In this document: piece by piece, positions 39,763 to 52,753 of the stretch | How the letters are laid out: each line of letters opens with the position of its first letter | Position numbering within the stretch: the stretch's first letter is position 1 | Assembly: GCA_009760855.2 (NCBI GenBank) | Contig: WPIO01000009.1 | Coordinates: forward strand, 5,166,501 to 5,230,500 | Reading direction: 5' to 3' | Length of the DNA: 64,000 bases | Origin: Cristatella mucedo | Taxonomy: Eukaryota; Bryozoa; Phylactolaemata; Cristatellidae | Program-made: the position numbers and the translations under genes | The notes under the pieces: generated by a model | Database searches by the model: none | What the model saw: only the letters and a program-made list of their open reading frames with translations | Told to the model about the DNA's origin: nothing

Positions 39763-41060
39763 TAGACGTAAATATACTAGCGTGTTATTGATTTTCGGAG
39801 ACTTTAACCTTCACATTGACGACAGCAGAAGCAGCCAGGTCAGCTCGTATCTTGACTGCCAGAAAAACAAACTTCCACTCGGTCCAGCGCATTAGTCATG
39901 CGACTCATACCGGTGGCCGCAATGCAGTTTTCGTGATCACAAAGAGGTCTGCCCTACTGACATTTTGCATGTACGCTTACTATTTCTTATCGAGCTTTGC
40001 TTAATCTCGTGTAGTGCCGGTTATTCTGGATGAGAAAACCCCCAGGCTTTGCCGGCAGTGTGGATACCCTCAGTAAACTTAAAGCATACGAGTACATTTC
40101 GACTGCTCCCTTAAATTCTGTGCCCTATTGAAGTCGCTCAGTCTCTTTGGTATTTTTTAAAGAAATTCAAAAGGTTCACCGCGTGTACTGCAAGTTTGAA
40201 CGCCGCTTCAAGAAGCCCGGTTTTCACGCCACGTCTAGCCAATTTAAAGACAGCATCAATGACTACACCAGGAAGCTTGAAGAACTGAAAAGCCGAGGCT
40301 CTCTGCTTTCTCACTCGGAAACTGAAGTCTTGCCAGTCAGACGAGCATAAAGCACAAGACAGTGAATCACTTGTTCGACAACTCTGTAATTGCCTGACTG
40401 AGAAGTTGACCACGTTCTTCGCTGAAAGATTTTGCATGCATTGTCCTGGTCTCCAAGAAGCTACCTACGACGATAGCACGTGTTGAATCGTAGCCTTAAA
40501 CCTCCCTTCAGATATTTTACAAGGTTCTTTATAGGAATTGGTTAGCTTAATTAAGTCTAGTTAAAAGAGCTCATCGTCTGAATCATCCCTTTACCTGAAC
40601 CCCCCTTCGGTTTTCACTAGCTGATAAACTGCGGCGGCCAGCAATAACTCGAATTTTTACAGTTCTTCTCCGGATAAAGGAGTTGGTCTAAATTATTTCA
40701 ATCGACCATCGCTTGATCGATCCTATAAAAAGCCCGAATCGATTCAGAAGTCCTAGCAAATTTATATCCAGTATCACTTTTCTTACTATTGAGTCTAAGA
40801 TTCTGGAAAAACATCATTGCTAATCAGCTTGCGGAATACATTGGCGAGAATTAATCGCCAGCGAGATTTCAGTCTAGATTAAAGTGACACCGCACCACTG
40901 AAACTAGTCTCCTCCATGTGTAACTTACGGCATTCTATGCAGCAAATATAATGGTAAAATCACTGCGCCAGTTCTTCTTGATGTATCAGCTGCGTTTGAG
41001 AATATTTATTAAGATATTCTATTTCAAAGATTGAGAGCAAAGACTGTCTGGCAGACAAAA
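39470..41060 (+). mobile_element. LINE-B copy: endonuclease end, pre-RT and RT start
   Basis: Plus strand: an EN piece near 39,605, a (TA)n tract, then LLIFGDFNLHIDDSRSSQ (the EN GDFN motif, near 39,790), pre-RT region with KEIQKVHRVYCKFERRFKK (40,156-40,212), KLTTFF near 40,405, and RT block 1-2 remnants up to DVSAAFE at 40,982. Highly degenerate. It continues beyond the SINE-1 insertion at 41,668. Confidence 0.7.
39695..39764. repeat. (TA)n microsatellite
   Basis: Lies between EN segments of the LINE-B copy; the flanking EN sequence stays in frame as an Ile-Tyr run. Confidence 0.95.
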
Positions 41061-41061
41061 C

Positions 41062-41240
41062 AGCCGTGATGGCACACTAGGTAAGGCAGTTGCTTTCAAG
41101 GCCTCGGTCCCGAGATCGTGGGTTCGATTCCTGCGGTGGGCGATCCTTTATCGCCGCTGCAAGCGGCGGTGATAGCCGTAAAGGCTCTTCTGTCGCTATA
41201 CAAAAAGAGGCTGTTTAATCAGCTAGGATTTATTTATTAT
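41062..41240 (+). mobile_element. SINE-1 copy, complete, inside LINE-B
   Basis: Head TGATGGCACACTAGGTAAGG, box B GGTTCGATTCC, a perfect hairpin cgccgctgcaagcggcg, then gtaaaggctcttctgtcgct and tttaatcagctagga. Interrupts a LINE-B RT region. Confidence 0.85.
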
Positions 41241-41264
41241 TTTATTTAAAACACTGGCGTGGTT

Positions 41265-41450
41265 CAAACCGTACTTGTCCGATCATGCTGACCCTGTACA
41301 CGTCACCCCGAATTATGCTATTCATGTTGTTTATTGAGCATGCTACCACTAACCATTCTATCGTGCTTCATTTGCAGAAAATGTAAAGCGCCTCGAAAGA
41401 AGTCAAGTTTTCTGAGGGCGCTAATCAAGTGTATTATCATTATTACCACG
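41265..41450 (+). mobile_element. LINE-A 3' end fragment
   Basis: cattctatcgtgcttcattt, tgtaaagcgcctcgaaagaa, tctgagggcgctaatcaag and an ATT-rich end. A further insertion in the LINE-B stack. Confidence 0.7.
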
Positions 41451-41493
41451 ATTATATCACTATTATTATTATTATTAATTTTATTATCATCAT

Positions 41494-41495
<2 letters not shown>

Positions 41496-41534
<39 letters not shown>
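41496..41534. repeat. (TA)n microsatellite
   Basis: About 19 TA units flanked by ATT-rich sequence that probably derives from the LINE-A tail. Confidence 0.95.
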
Positions 41535-41537
<3 letters not shown>

Positions 41538-41667
41538 AATAATATTATTATTACTATCATTATTATCATCACTATTATATTGTTATCGTGTTTAATCCGT
41601 TTCATGCAGAGGTTACGTCTCATCCTGCCTACCAGTCGCCAGTTGACGTCAATAAGATCATTTGCTA

Positions 41668-42598
41668 TTCTCCATTGATACCAAATTACGAAAAAAGTGA
41701 TTGAGACCCAAGATATCGGCCATTACTTCTAAGCTGAGGATGCCAAGTTGTATTTGTAATTCACATTATCAGAATCTGCTGCAAGACTGATTAACCGAAT
41801 GCTGTTCTTGCAGACATTCGAACCTCAATGTCGATCAATTTTCTTGAACTGAACTATGTTAAAAACCGAACTACTACTTATAAGCCACCAAAGTGTGCAG
41901 CTGGACTAGGAGACATCGTCCTTCTAATCGGTGTTGCATTTGTGTGATAGTCAGCACATCCTTTGAATTTAGACGACTGCTTTGATAACTGCTTTTAGTT
42001 TGAAACTTCATTAGGACGACCGCTGGTAAAGTCAGCTGTCACGTTCGATCCCTGTCAAAGATTATGCGATGACAGCCACGAATCTTACTTTATTTCTGGT
42101 TTCATCAAGGAGAGAATTCCGTTTTGGGCTGGCTACCGAGAAAGTCACAAAGCCTCAGCATCTCGGCGATAAAACGACTGTGAGGCTAGCAATCAAATAC
42201 CAGACATTCAGCCGTATGCCTCCTTTGCTGTAGAATCTGCGATTGCTCCCAGTTGACAAGCAGATTTTGAGAAAATTCTTACACCAGCCCGCAAGGCTCT
42301 CCATGGCTTGGCTCCTTCATAACCGGCTTAACTGCTGCACAAGTTTCAGCCTCCTCTTACCGTCAGGTCCTTCACGGGCTATACATTTGCAGTTCCATTC
42401 GTACGCTTAAAAACATTTAGCGACAGAGGCTTTTACTTTGCAGGTCTTAAACAGTGGAAGTCACTTCTAAAATTTTGAGGCACGACATCTTCTCTCCTGC
42501 TGCCGACTGTGGCACATCTTTTTTGCAGCTGTCCTGAGCTGCTACTTCTATGCTTCTCGCTTCCTCGACTGTCCTCCTGACTCAGCTAGACTTCTCAA
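41668..42598 (+). mobile_element. LINE-B copy, continuation (RT end and C-terminal region)
   Basis: Plus strand: NAVLADIRTSMSINFLELN near 41,800 and homologues of the GVVFDS and HVSPLL blocks up to gactcagctagacttctca at 42,578-42,596. Highly degenerate. Its last 150 bp lie beyond a LINE-A insertion. Confidence 0.65.
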
Positions 42599-42599
42599 T

Positions 42600-43295
42600 G
42601 TTAATAACAATAATAATGCACTTGATAAAGCGCCCTCAGAGAACTTAATCCCTTTCTAGGCACTTTACATTTGCTGCAAAGGGAAATGCAATTGAATGGT
42701 AAGTAAAATCATGCTTGAAAAACAAACAAAATGAATAATATGGTTAGGGGTGACATGCACCGGGTCAGCATGTAAATGTGGTTAGTGGCAGCATGCACAG
42801 TGTCAGCACGTATAAGCACATCAAGGACGAATCACAGGGACCCACTAAATGCTGTCCTAAATAGGTGTTTTTAAGTTCTTTTTAAATGCGGTCAGGTCAG
42901 GGGATGTTCTGACGCAGGTCGGGAGGGAGTTCCAGGCTTTGGGAGCATACAAACTAAATGCACGGTCTCCAAAGGATTTAAGGTTTGTACGAGGTATTTG
43001 TAGACTGTTGGATTTCGAAAAGCAGGTGGTACAATGCTTGGCCTGATGAGGTAGTATATCTGAGAGATGGGCTGGGGCCATAGAATGAAGGGACCTAAAA
43101 GTGAGCGACAAAACCTTGAAGTCAATCCGTTGCATGACTGGTAGCCAGTGCAGGTCGGCGAGAAGTGGTGTGATGTGTCAACTGCGACGCTCACGACAGA
43201 CAAGCCTAGCTGCAAAGTTTTGCACCAGTTGCAATCGCCTGATCGCACATGCTGGTAGGCCAGTAAGCAGTGAGCTGCAGAAGTCGAGACGGGAG
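42600..43295 (-). mobile_element. LINE-A copy inserted in LINE-B
   Basis: Minus strand, 3' end at 42,600 with AAT repeats, the stem-loop tail, and last codons (FGDRAFSLYAPKAWNSLP at 42,950). 5'-truncated at GCAGAAGTCGAGACG. Very close to the 13.2 kb copy. Confidence 0.85.
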
Positions 43296-43445
43296 TGTCT
43301 CATTGTCTCTTGAAATGACGTCTGTTAGCTATCGCATGCAGGGCGAAAGCCGCATAGGCTTTGAGCGTGCTATAGAAAACTCTCATACGATGCCCTCTTT
43401 TAATCCTTATAGCTTTATAGAATTTCAGGCGGAGGAAAAATGGAA
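43296..43445 (+). mobile_element. LINE-B 3' end displaced by the LINE-A insertion
   Basis: gtctgttagctatcgcatgc, ctttgagcgtgctatagaaa and a diverged end. It resumes the LINE-B sequence interrupted at 42,598. Confidence 0.7.
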
Positions 43446-43899
43446 TTTTAACATTAGTGGGTGTTGTGTAAAGTATCTACGTCTAAAAAATGTATCGCCC
43501 TTAGTCTGTCAGCTACTGACATGTGTAGGGCAAGGACGATTGCAGCATTTTAGATCGTGGTATCTGGGCGGCGATCTAAAACGATCCAGCCTGCCGGGCC
43601 CTGACTGATTTCGTAGCAGTGACTACTGATACGCTGCGAGCACGTGGTACTTTGCAGACGACCGAAGTCGGTGCCTTTCTAGCTATACAGAGCATAGGGT
43701 ACCTACATAGCGAAGGGCTTTAAACCATCTTGCAACTAACAGTAGCGCGTGCAGCATAGCCTGAAAATTATGTTATGTTATAGCAGCGAATACAATTAGA
43801 AGCCGCTAACACCAAAGATGCATTCTACTGAAACTAATAGCCTTTATCATCAATTGGATGCATAATTTAAGAGCTCATAAATCAGCATCAACCGATATT

Positions 43900-43955
<56 letters not shown>

Positions 43956-44034
43956 ATATATCTTGGATGGAGTTCACGGCTAGTGGATGTTAAAGAGTTA
44001 GTAATCATCTACTTTTCCGAATCAAATCATTTAG
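43446..44034. other. Unassigned sequence with a (TA)n tract
   Basis: (TA)n at 43,903-43,950. Nothing else recognised. Confidence 0.4.
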
Positions 44035-44425
44035 CCATACCTCGTACAAACCTCAAATCCTTTGGAGACCGTGCCTTTAGTTAGTGTACTCCTAAAGCTT
44101 GGAACTCACTCCGACTAGCGTCACGACTCCCCCCTGACTTGACGACATTTAATAAGATCAAAGCGCACAAGTTTATCACAGCATTTAGTGGGTCCTTGAG
44201 ATTGGTCGTCTGTGTGCTTATGCGTGCTAACACTGCATGCTGCCACTAACCGTATTTACATGTTGACACTGTATGTCACCTCTAACTATGATGTGCTTGT
44301 TGACATTGGGCTTATTACCACTAACCATTTGATCATGCTTCCTTAACAGCAAATGTAAACTGCCTAGAAAGAGATTAAGTTATCTGATGGCGCTACACAA
44401 ATAGATTGTTATTATTACAATAATC
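44035..44425 (+). mobile_element. LINE-A 3' end fragment
   Basis: catacctcgtacaaacctc, ttggagaccgtgcctttag, 3' UTR, then aactgcctagaaagagatta and an ATT-rich end. Confidence 0.8.
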
Positions 44426-45309
44426 TTTAGTTAAGAATATGTGACAAATAGATCTGGCTGGGCGTAGTCGTAGGCGTAGTCGGGGCTAAGCCAAGAAGTA
44501 GCTAGAATTTGACCTTGCCACGGAAAGTCAATCATAGGAAGGTTTAAGAAGAGTGACCAATAGGCCAATCGGCCATACACATCTTTTACCTCGATCCTCG
44601 TAGGAGAGAGGGCCCGTGCGCTAGTATGAGTGTTCGTGATAACTGTTGCTGGCGTATGTGAATAGGCGTTCGCCCTGCAGAATTCAAATCATCTTCCACA
44701 AAGTCGTCATGTAGTGGTATATGTATAAGTGCATATGTAAAAAACATGCTGTCGCAGCAAGCTTTGGCTAGATAATCGTCTTTCTACTTTTCGCCGGCGT
44801 CCTGCTGGATCACCGAAGAGCCAAATGCATTTCTGCTTAGATGGCACACACATCTTGCCCAGTTAACAATACCACGATGCATCTTTGCTGCTTCATCCTT
44901 TATTTTTCGTGTCGAGTTTATATCTGGCTATAATGGTGAGAGAGGGTCGTAGTAACCGCGTTTCACCCAAGCAAAGACAGTCTGAAATTAATAATTCATC
45001 AACATTGTCTCGCCTCTCTCTAACTTACCTTTGCTTACCGCCATTTAGCGGGCTCTTATGCCTCATGCAAAGGACGAGGGGCGTGGCGGGCGCGGCGCGG
45101 CGCTTATCAGCACCGATGCAGGCCTCCATTAGGCCTCGTCAGAAAGCATAGAAAGCATTGAAGAGGACAATGGGGGAGGATGCGAGAAGCAGCAGCAGAA
45201 ATAGTCCTGAACGCCCGCGTGTGGTGTGAAAGCAACCCCAACAGCAGGCTGCTTAATATCGCTAGCCAACAGATAAGCGGTTGCAGCATAGGCAGCAGCT
45301 GTTGCACCA
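44426..45309. other. Unassigned sequence
   Basis: Nothing recognised. Confidence 0.35.
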
Positions 45310-45565
45310 AGTTTGATGTATTATGAGTGGGTCCTTGCGGGTCGTCCTTTGTGTGCTTATGGGCGCTGGCACTGTGCACTCAACCACTAACCAGATTGTG
45401 CATGTTGACATCTGTGCATGTTTTCACTAATCCGATTATGCACGTTGACATCGCATATGTTAGCACTAAACATAAGGTCAGGCTTCTTTTGCAGCATATG
45501 TAAAGTGCCTCGAAAGAGATGGGGTTCTCTGAGGGCGCCATGCAAACGTATGATCATAATCACTA
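45310..45565 (+). mobile_element. LINE-A 3' end fragment
   Basis: gtgggtccttgcgggtcgtc, a tandem-like caaccactaaccagattgtg, then taaagtgcctcgaaagagat and tctctgagggcgcc. Only the 3' UTR and tail. Confidence 0.7.
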
Positions 45566-47094
45566 TTCGTACCATTGCAGCCAAGGAAGCTGGCAATCTG
45601 GCAAAGGAAGTTCCCACTGCCTGACGTGGGCTTAGACATCTAGTTCATCGGCAGAGAGTGATTCGTATGCCTAAGGTCATGTGGCAGGAGATGACCAGGT
45701 CAACAGAAAGCAGAAAACAGTCGTCAAGTTTCAATGCCGATGGCAGTGTATAGAAGATCGAGCCAAGCCTGGGGCTACAATTCTCAGTAGGCATCTTCAC
45801 TGATATCGCGGTAGCCTGACGGCCATCTCTAGACGTGCTCTAAGCCGATACCTTGGCTTAACTTTGCTTGTCAGCATATATACACAGAGCTACGATGTAA
45901 CGCTGGGTATGGAGCCAGTGCCCGTCCGGGCGTGGTTTGACTAGGTGGCAGAACTTAGATGCTAATAAAAATAACAGTTAGCTTGTGTAGCACCAGACGA
46001 GAATTAAATCTCTATTTATTAAATCCGGGTGCTATAATTACAGGGAAATCAATAAGTAAGGATCAATGATCTGCACGGTATCATGCTAAAACAAGCATGC
46101 AAAAGCACACGAGTACGGTACTTAGACCAGCATTCAAAAGCAAACAAGACGTTATCCAGGGCCGCCAGCTAATAGGAGCCCTGGTTAGTAATACACACTG
46201 AATCATGCACCGGGAAGCACGAACAGCAGACAGGAACAAAGACGACAGATTCGCTGGGACCCATGGAAAGCTGAGTGGAACAGATTCGCCAATAGCTAAG
46301 ACTTGAATGATGCAAGGTCACATCAGTCATAGTGCCCGGCCTAACTGAGCCTTTGGTTCTATCGCCTCCCATGCAACCTGACTGCCCTCATAACCATGTC
46401 CCCAGCCCCGCCCCCAGCTGTGTGTGGCCGTTGATGAGTAGAGGGTAGCTGAGAGGCCGATGCTTGACTTTGAGCGATTAGTTCTAACTGCCTCAGGGTG
46501 AAAAGAGTCTCTCCCAGTTGCAGACAGTACCTCCCACGCTTTCTGCAAGCACCCTCCTGAGCCGCAGTCTCAGGAAGCTCCTTTTAATGGCTGACATTAG
46601 CCGTCCGGTAACGTTATTAGTGTCTGCCTGTCTTGATGGTACAGGGCCACCACCAGAGGGTAATTGACGCCACGTGTTTAGATGGTGATTCATATGCCTG
46701 CTGTGGGCTGCTTTGCTAATTAAGCGTTTCGAAGGGAGATAACTGAGGGAGGCGGGAGCTTTGGCGATTGACCCATTCCAGCAAGCTGCTGCATTTTCCA
46801 GGATCAAATCTGACTTGGCGTTCGACCGCCAGCCACCAGCAGGGTTACAGCTGACGCACAATGAGGCAGCAGAGGTGCCGAGTTGATTGACCTTGACCAT
46901 CACTTGCAGTGCTGAGGCACGGCTGTCAGCTGACGTAGGTCGTGCAGAGTGGGTTCATATGTAAGCCTTCCCCCCCCTGCTGCTGCTTTAGTAGGTCCAC
47001 GCTTGCGTAGTCTCGTGGCACCGTTTGAGTGGTCTCCGGTCACGTGGCAACGCTTGAGTGGTCTCCCGTCACGCGGCACCCTTCGGGTTCGTAA
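45566..47094. other. Unassigned sequence
   Basis: A minus-strand open frame of 136 codons (46,903-46,493) and shorter ones show no recognised domain. Short tandem elements (cttgagtggtctcc-like) at 47,015-47,080. Confidence 0.3.
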
Positions 47095-47275
47095 GCAGTG
47101 ATGACGTACTAGGTAAGGCGGTTGTTTTTCACGATCTCAGACCGAGGTGGTGGGTTCGAATCCTGCGTCGAGCGATCCTGTATTGCAGCGGCAAGCGGTG
47201 GTGATAGCCGTAAAGCCTCTTCCGTTGCTATACAAAACAGGTTGTTTAATCAGCAAGTATTTTTTCACCTTATCG
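47095..47275 (+). mobile_element. SINE-1 copy
   Basis: GATGACGTACTAGGTAAGGC, box B GGTTCGAATCC, then ggcaagcggtggtgatagcc and tttaatcagcaag. Confidence 0.8.
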
Positions 47276-47893
47276 TTCTGCTACGCTAGTGAGCCATCCT
47301 ACCAACAGCTCTCTGTCAGCCATTGCGATCTCAATTATTCTGCAGAATGTTCGTGCTATGGAGTCGCTAGGAATGAGCCGCTTAACGATGTGCAGGGAGT
47401 GCAGCTAGTCCTTGAGCAGAGCTTCGACCGTGGGAGCTGTGCAGTAAGCAGTAATGCTGGCCCCGCTCAGCGTGCCTCGTATTTCTGCTTTCAGATTTCT
47501 TTCAGCGTCCTGATCCCTCTGAACAGTTGCTACTTTAGCCTGGCAATTGTAAGCCAGAAGCAGTCGCTCGCTCTCTCGAGATCGTTAAAGCTTCCGAAGC
47601 TGCGAAACACAGCTACAGCTCTATACAGTACCTCTAGCCTTCAGCCTTAGGAGCTCTGAGACGCTCTAGTGCAGTGCTGCTCGCTGTAGTGCAGCTCGGC
47701 GGCGGCACCGTGTTGCACAGCTGCTGTTCGGGCTCGAAGCCAATCGGAGGCTGCAGATAGGAGGCTCCTGCTTGTAAACGCTCGGAGAACTATCGATGGG
47801 CGCCGGCGGATGACATCCTGGCCGGCCCGAGGTGCCTCGACCAGCCACCGGCCAGCCGGACACTAAACTATTTTTGTGAAGTCCGATATAAAA
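47276..47893. other. Unassigned, CpG-rich towards the right
   Basis: Possible promoter region for the 47.9 kb candidate exon. No other feature recognised. Confidence 0.3.
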
Positions 47894-48001
47894 ATGGCGG
47901 AGGCAATGCACGGTGGAGATGAGAAAAAGCTGCCCAGCTGTGCGTCCAAGCCCACGCCACCGAGAAGAATCTCGGGGAGTTCGGCTACGTGTGTGCCATG
48001 A
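47894..48001 (+). CDS. Candidate first exon or short frame with a YY1-like start
   Basis: ATG in the context AAAATGGCGG, which is both a good Kozak site and the YY1-type core-promoter element that in many animal genes overlaps the first codons. The frame reads MAEAMHGGDEKKLPSCASKP and on through a Pro/Arg/Ser stretch to a TGA after 35 codons. The 400 bp around it are CpG-rich. A possible donor (CTAC|gtgtgt, 47,989) would end it before the stop. No downstream plus-strand exon was found, so it may be an isolated promoter or a pseudogene piece. Confidence 0.3.
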   Translation: MAEAMHGGDEKKLPSCASKPTPPRRISGSSATCVP

Positions 48002-48144
48002 AACGGCAGCGCCACCTAAACAAGCCAGATTATGGTGGACAATTACCATTCGTGATTATGCGACTATGCGATAATTTATTGCCGAGGCGGCATAGAAAGC
48101 CAGCACACTGAGATTGGGGGCAGGCAGATTCAAGCCTCGGGGCA

Positions 48145-48990
48145 TTAATAGCAATAATAATAATAATAAATTTTTTATAACACCCCCAGAGAACTTGATC
48201 TCTTTCTAGGCACTTGACATTTGCTGTAAAGGAAGCATGATCAAATGGTTAGCGGCAGCATGCTCAACGAACAACAAGCCGTAACATGGTTAGACTTGAC
48301 ATGCATCGTGTCAGCATGTAAATACGTTAATTGGCAGCATGCACAGTGCCAGCACGCGTAAGCACATACAGAACGAATTGCAGGGACTCACTAAATGCTG
48401 GGATAAATAGATGCGTTTTTAGTTTCTTTTTAAATGCGGTCAAGTCAAGGGATGTCGTGACGAAAGTCGTAAGTGAGTTTCAGGCTTTGGGACCATGCGA
48501 ACTGAGGGCATGGTCTCCAAAGAGTTCGAGGCTTGTGCGAGGTATAGATAAACGATTATATTCCGAAAGCAAGTGGTACGATGCTTAGCCTGATGGTAGA
48601 GTAGATCCGATGGGTAGGCTTGAGCCAAATAATGAAAGGGCCTATAAGTGAGTGACAAAACCTTGAAGTCAATGCGTTGCTTGACTAGAAGCCAGTGCAG
48701 GCCGGCGAGAAGTGGTGTTATGTGGCAACTGCGGTACTCACGACAGACAGCCTAGCTGCAGAGTTTTTCGCCAGCTGTTAGCATCTGATTGCCCAGGCCG
48801 GTAGAGCAGTAAGCTGTGAGTTACTGAAGCCAAGAAGTGATGTCACAAATGCATGGACCAACATAGATGTAGTATCCCTGTCTAGACAAGCCCAAATTTT
48901 AGCCATGTTATTTGGTTAAATTGATGTGGCCATAACTAATAGATTGGTTTTTATCATCATTCAATTTAAAAGGCATTGGCATCGGAGCTG
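48145..48990 (-). mobile_element. LINE-A copy, C-terminal part and tail
   Basis: Minus strand: AAT repeats, then the tail (cagagaacttgatctctttc), 3' UTR, last codons near 48,480 and post-RT region up to about 48,960. Degenerate. Confidence 0.78.
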
Positions 48991-49194
48991 ATTTGAGCTC
49001 TGGGCCATAGAGCCGTTGGTTTTCGTTGTTGAACGCTTGTAACTGTCCTCTGCTGTCAGCTAGACTTGTCTGCATTATAGATACGGAGTTGATATGTCGC
49101 TGTATGAGCGCTCTTCGTCACTATAGGTTCGAGCGTCGCAGATATTCGTCGCACGTTGGCTGAGACTAGCACCGTTACGAGCGCTGTGTTAAAA

Positions 49195-49308
49195 TCGGCA
49201 GAATAGCCTTAATGGATATCACAACCGCTCTCAGTGGGCAATAAAAGATTTCCCACTGCGTGACTCGAACCCGAGATATGGGGTAGGGCGAGTGCCTTAC
49301 TTTAACTG
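49195..49308 (-). mobile_element. SINE-1 fragment
   Basis: Minus strand: box B GGGTTCGAGTCACG, then cccactgagagcggttgtga and aaggctattctg. Partial. Confidence 0.6.
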
Positions 49309-50284
49309 TAGCACGTACAGAGTTCGCGTGAGTGAAATCTTGCATTCAAGGAAAACTGTGTTGCAATTGTTTTCAATACAATCGCCAACAATGAAGCGTA
49401 GTCGACAAAAGTCGACAATTGTCAATATACAACGAAGCGCAGGCTTGTGGTACACTGCCAAGTTGTGTTTCCAAATATCATACGAAGGTGCTGTCTCAAG
49501 AGGAAAACCAGTAGGCAGTCAAATAATCCGGATCTATGCAAAACTATTGTATTCGTCGATTGTCTGTACAGAATGCTTTCGCAAGGAAAGTGACATCGTG
49601 ATAAAAGTCTCTGACTTTAAGGCAGAGCAAAAAACCACCGTGAACCAAAGCTCTGTAGGACCGACTCATCACAGTTCACATTTATTGCCGCTACTATTCT
49701 ATCAGCCTCGGAAAATACCCGAGCTAAATTGATTTAAACCGAAATCGATAGTTAATCAGCAGCAGCCTGTTCTAGCAACCTGTAAAAAGCATTTGCCTGT
49801 TCTGGCACGTGCTGTTATCTAAAGAGTCACTAATTTGTGTAGCCAAATGACGCAAGCGGACCTCAAGAAGCTGAAACAAAACAGTTAATTAACTAAGCCC
49901 CAACGGACCAACACAGCTTCGATTCTTTATTCGTAGCTCTTGAGTCCACGAAGAAGTACTGTGCTAGAAAAACAGGGAGCCATAGTTAGGCAGAAAAGCA
50001 CACAGACATTGTAAGAAATTGCTCTTTCGATTGCCTTTGAATACATTTTTACTGTACAATTGTTGCGGAGACTTTGTCGTTGAACGTGAAGCACCAATCT
50101 CGTGGGCTGGACGGGCCTCGCCTGATCCTAGCAAGTGTCCTCTTTTAAAATGGTGTCAATATATGAGCGCATCAGCTCCATTCACCGTACAATCTGTCTG
50201 CTTCACCTTCACCTTCACTTGGCGGTGCGAAAATTCGAGCTTGCCTAGATAGGGATGCAACATCAGTGCCCTGGTAGATAGATA
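49309..50284. other. Unassigned sequence with a 146-codon frame
   Basis: The plus-strand frame 49,292-49,732 contains GLWYTAKLCFQISYEGAVSR and CTECFRKESDIVIKVSDFK. I recognise no domain. It overlaps a SINE-1 end at its start. A chance frame or an exon cannot be told apart by eye. Confidence 0.25.
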
Positions 50285-50820
50285 CATTTTCACATTCCAT
50301 CTAGAACTACGTATGTTACTCGTTACTTGCAGATTTTCTTGCCATTTTAACAAGACGCTTACAGTTAGTGCAGAACTCAGCAACTCGGCTCCGTCTGTCG
50401 TGAAGGTCGTGACTATTATCTCGGCACACGCGAATTCTCATCGATCTGAACTGGCTCCCCTAAGGGTGCGTATTTACTTTAAGATTCCGTCATACATTCT
50501 GCCATCCTCTTGCTCGCATCAAGCACAGATACTAATTCGCAATCGCGCTATTAATCGCGCCACCCTCTGCTCTTCTAACTCGAGTCATTAGGTTCAGCTT
50601 CACATGAATCTCAGCTTTCTTAGAGACCACGGCTTCCATTTCTATGCTCCGGTACTCACCGTCAACTAGCATCACACCGTCTCCAGATTTGAGGACCTAC
50701 AAAAAGCAAGTAAATCCTATCTGTTCCTCATAGTCTTTGCTCCTTCAGTGTCATTAGCTTATATGTGCTGGGCAGTGCTAAAATTGGGCATGCCATAAAT
50801 GGAAAATTGAGTGATTCTTT
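50285..50820 (+). mobile_element. Very old LINE-A-like C-terminal fragment
   Basis: Plus strand LTRRLQLVQNSATRL near 50,350 and LIDLNWLPLRVRIYFKI near 50,440, followed by an FLRDHGF-type block near 50,620. Same block order as LINE-A but far more diverged. Confidence 0.6.
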
Positions 50821-51660
<840 letters not shown>

Positions 51661-52327
51661 GGAGTGCACATCGCTCGGCGCAAATTCGGCGTGCGAGACC
51701 CGGTGGGTACTGGCGTGAATGCGCTCTTGCCGTTCGCCCTCGTGGACATCGCCGGACATTCAAAGACTTTGTCCTTACGTTTTCCTTACATGCACGCATA
51801 TCTCAGCTGGCGCCTTCCAGCGTCTCACTGCGCCGGCCGCGATAGCGAATGCTTTCATAATTCACATGGTCTCACCGTTAGAGGCCATCTGCCCTGGAGA
51901 GGACTGAACGCGCGGCGGAAGAGGAAGGTTGTCTGCGCGTCTCCAGTGGATCATCGTCATCGTCTGCAGCGTCTGCGGCGGATTTCCCGGTTAGCGCTCC
52001 AGCCGACCGAGCAGTCGAGGCACGCGACGCGATCGTGTATCCAGGCACGTGATTCGTACATGCGGCGACTTCGAGCGACTTCGAGCGACTTCGAGCGAGA
52101 CGAGCGGCGGTGAGACGACTGGAAGCAGTGAGTGCGAGACGGTACGGTGCGAGAGCGCACTAGGTGACTACAGAGGTCAGATAGGTAGGAGTGGCGCAGA
52201 CGACCTGTAGCCCAGACCGGATTGTGAGGCGTATACAATGTTGGACAGGGAGCCAGTAAATATTCGTAACGAGGGTGATGATGAAAGCTACGCCATTGAT
52301 GACAGACCGGAGGCGATCTGTTGACTT
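51661..52327. other. CpG-rich unassigned block with a short tandem repeat
   Basis: CpG-rich, with overlapping open frames on both strands that probably reflect composition. GCGACTTCGA is repeated three times at 52,065-52,094. Confidence 0.35.
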
Positions 52328-52753
52328 TTGTACGACTTGCAGATGATTGAGGGTTTCGGCAGGGTGTCGTTGGCGGAATTACATATGAGGAATTGCAGTA
52401 GAATAGAGACCGCTTCAAATAAAGCACGCTGCACTAGTCTGGTGCTGTCGTGCTCAGGCTGTCTAAGCAGGAAAATTTCCAATGTTGGCAATGAAGAAAC
52501 TCCAAATGACTGTGAGCTATGGAGCATAAGCGTGCTCCACATTATCGCAGCCATCGATCCGATCGGACCGTTTCACTTCTCCTACGTTGCGATTCGTAAA
52601 TGGTCTAGAATGCGAGGGGAACACTCAATAACGAACGCGATCTCTAACGCGAACTACCTTCAATTAAAATTTAACCACAGAGGCGAATTCCGGTGGTGCT
52701 ACATATGTAGGCAGCACCCGGGCTGGGCATTCGCAGTCAGCAGCTTACGATAG
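52328..52753 (+). other. 141-codon open frame of unknown nature
   Basis: Contains CTSLVLSCSGCLSRKISN and a cysteine pair in RWCYICRQHPGW near the end. It runs into a SINE-1 copy at its 3' end. No recognised domain. It may be a gene remnant or chance. Confidence 0.2.
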
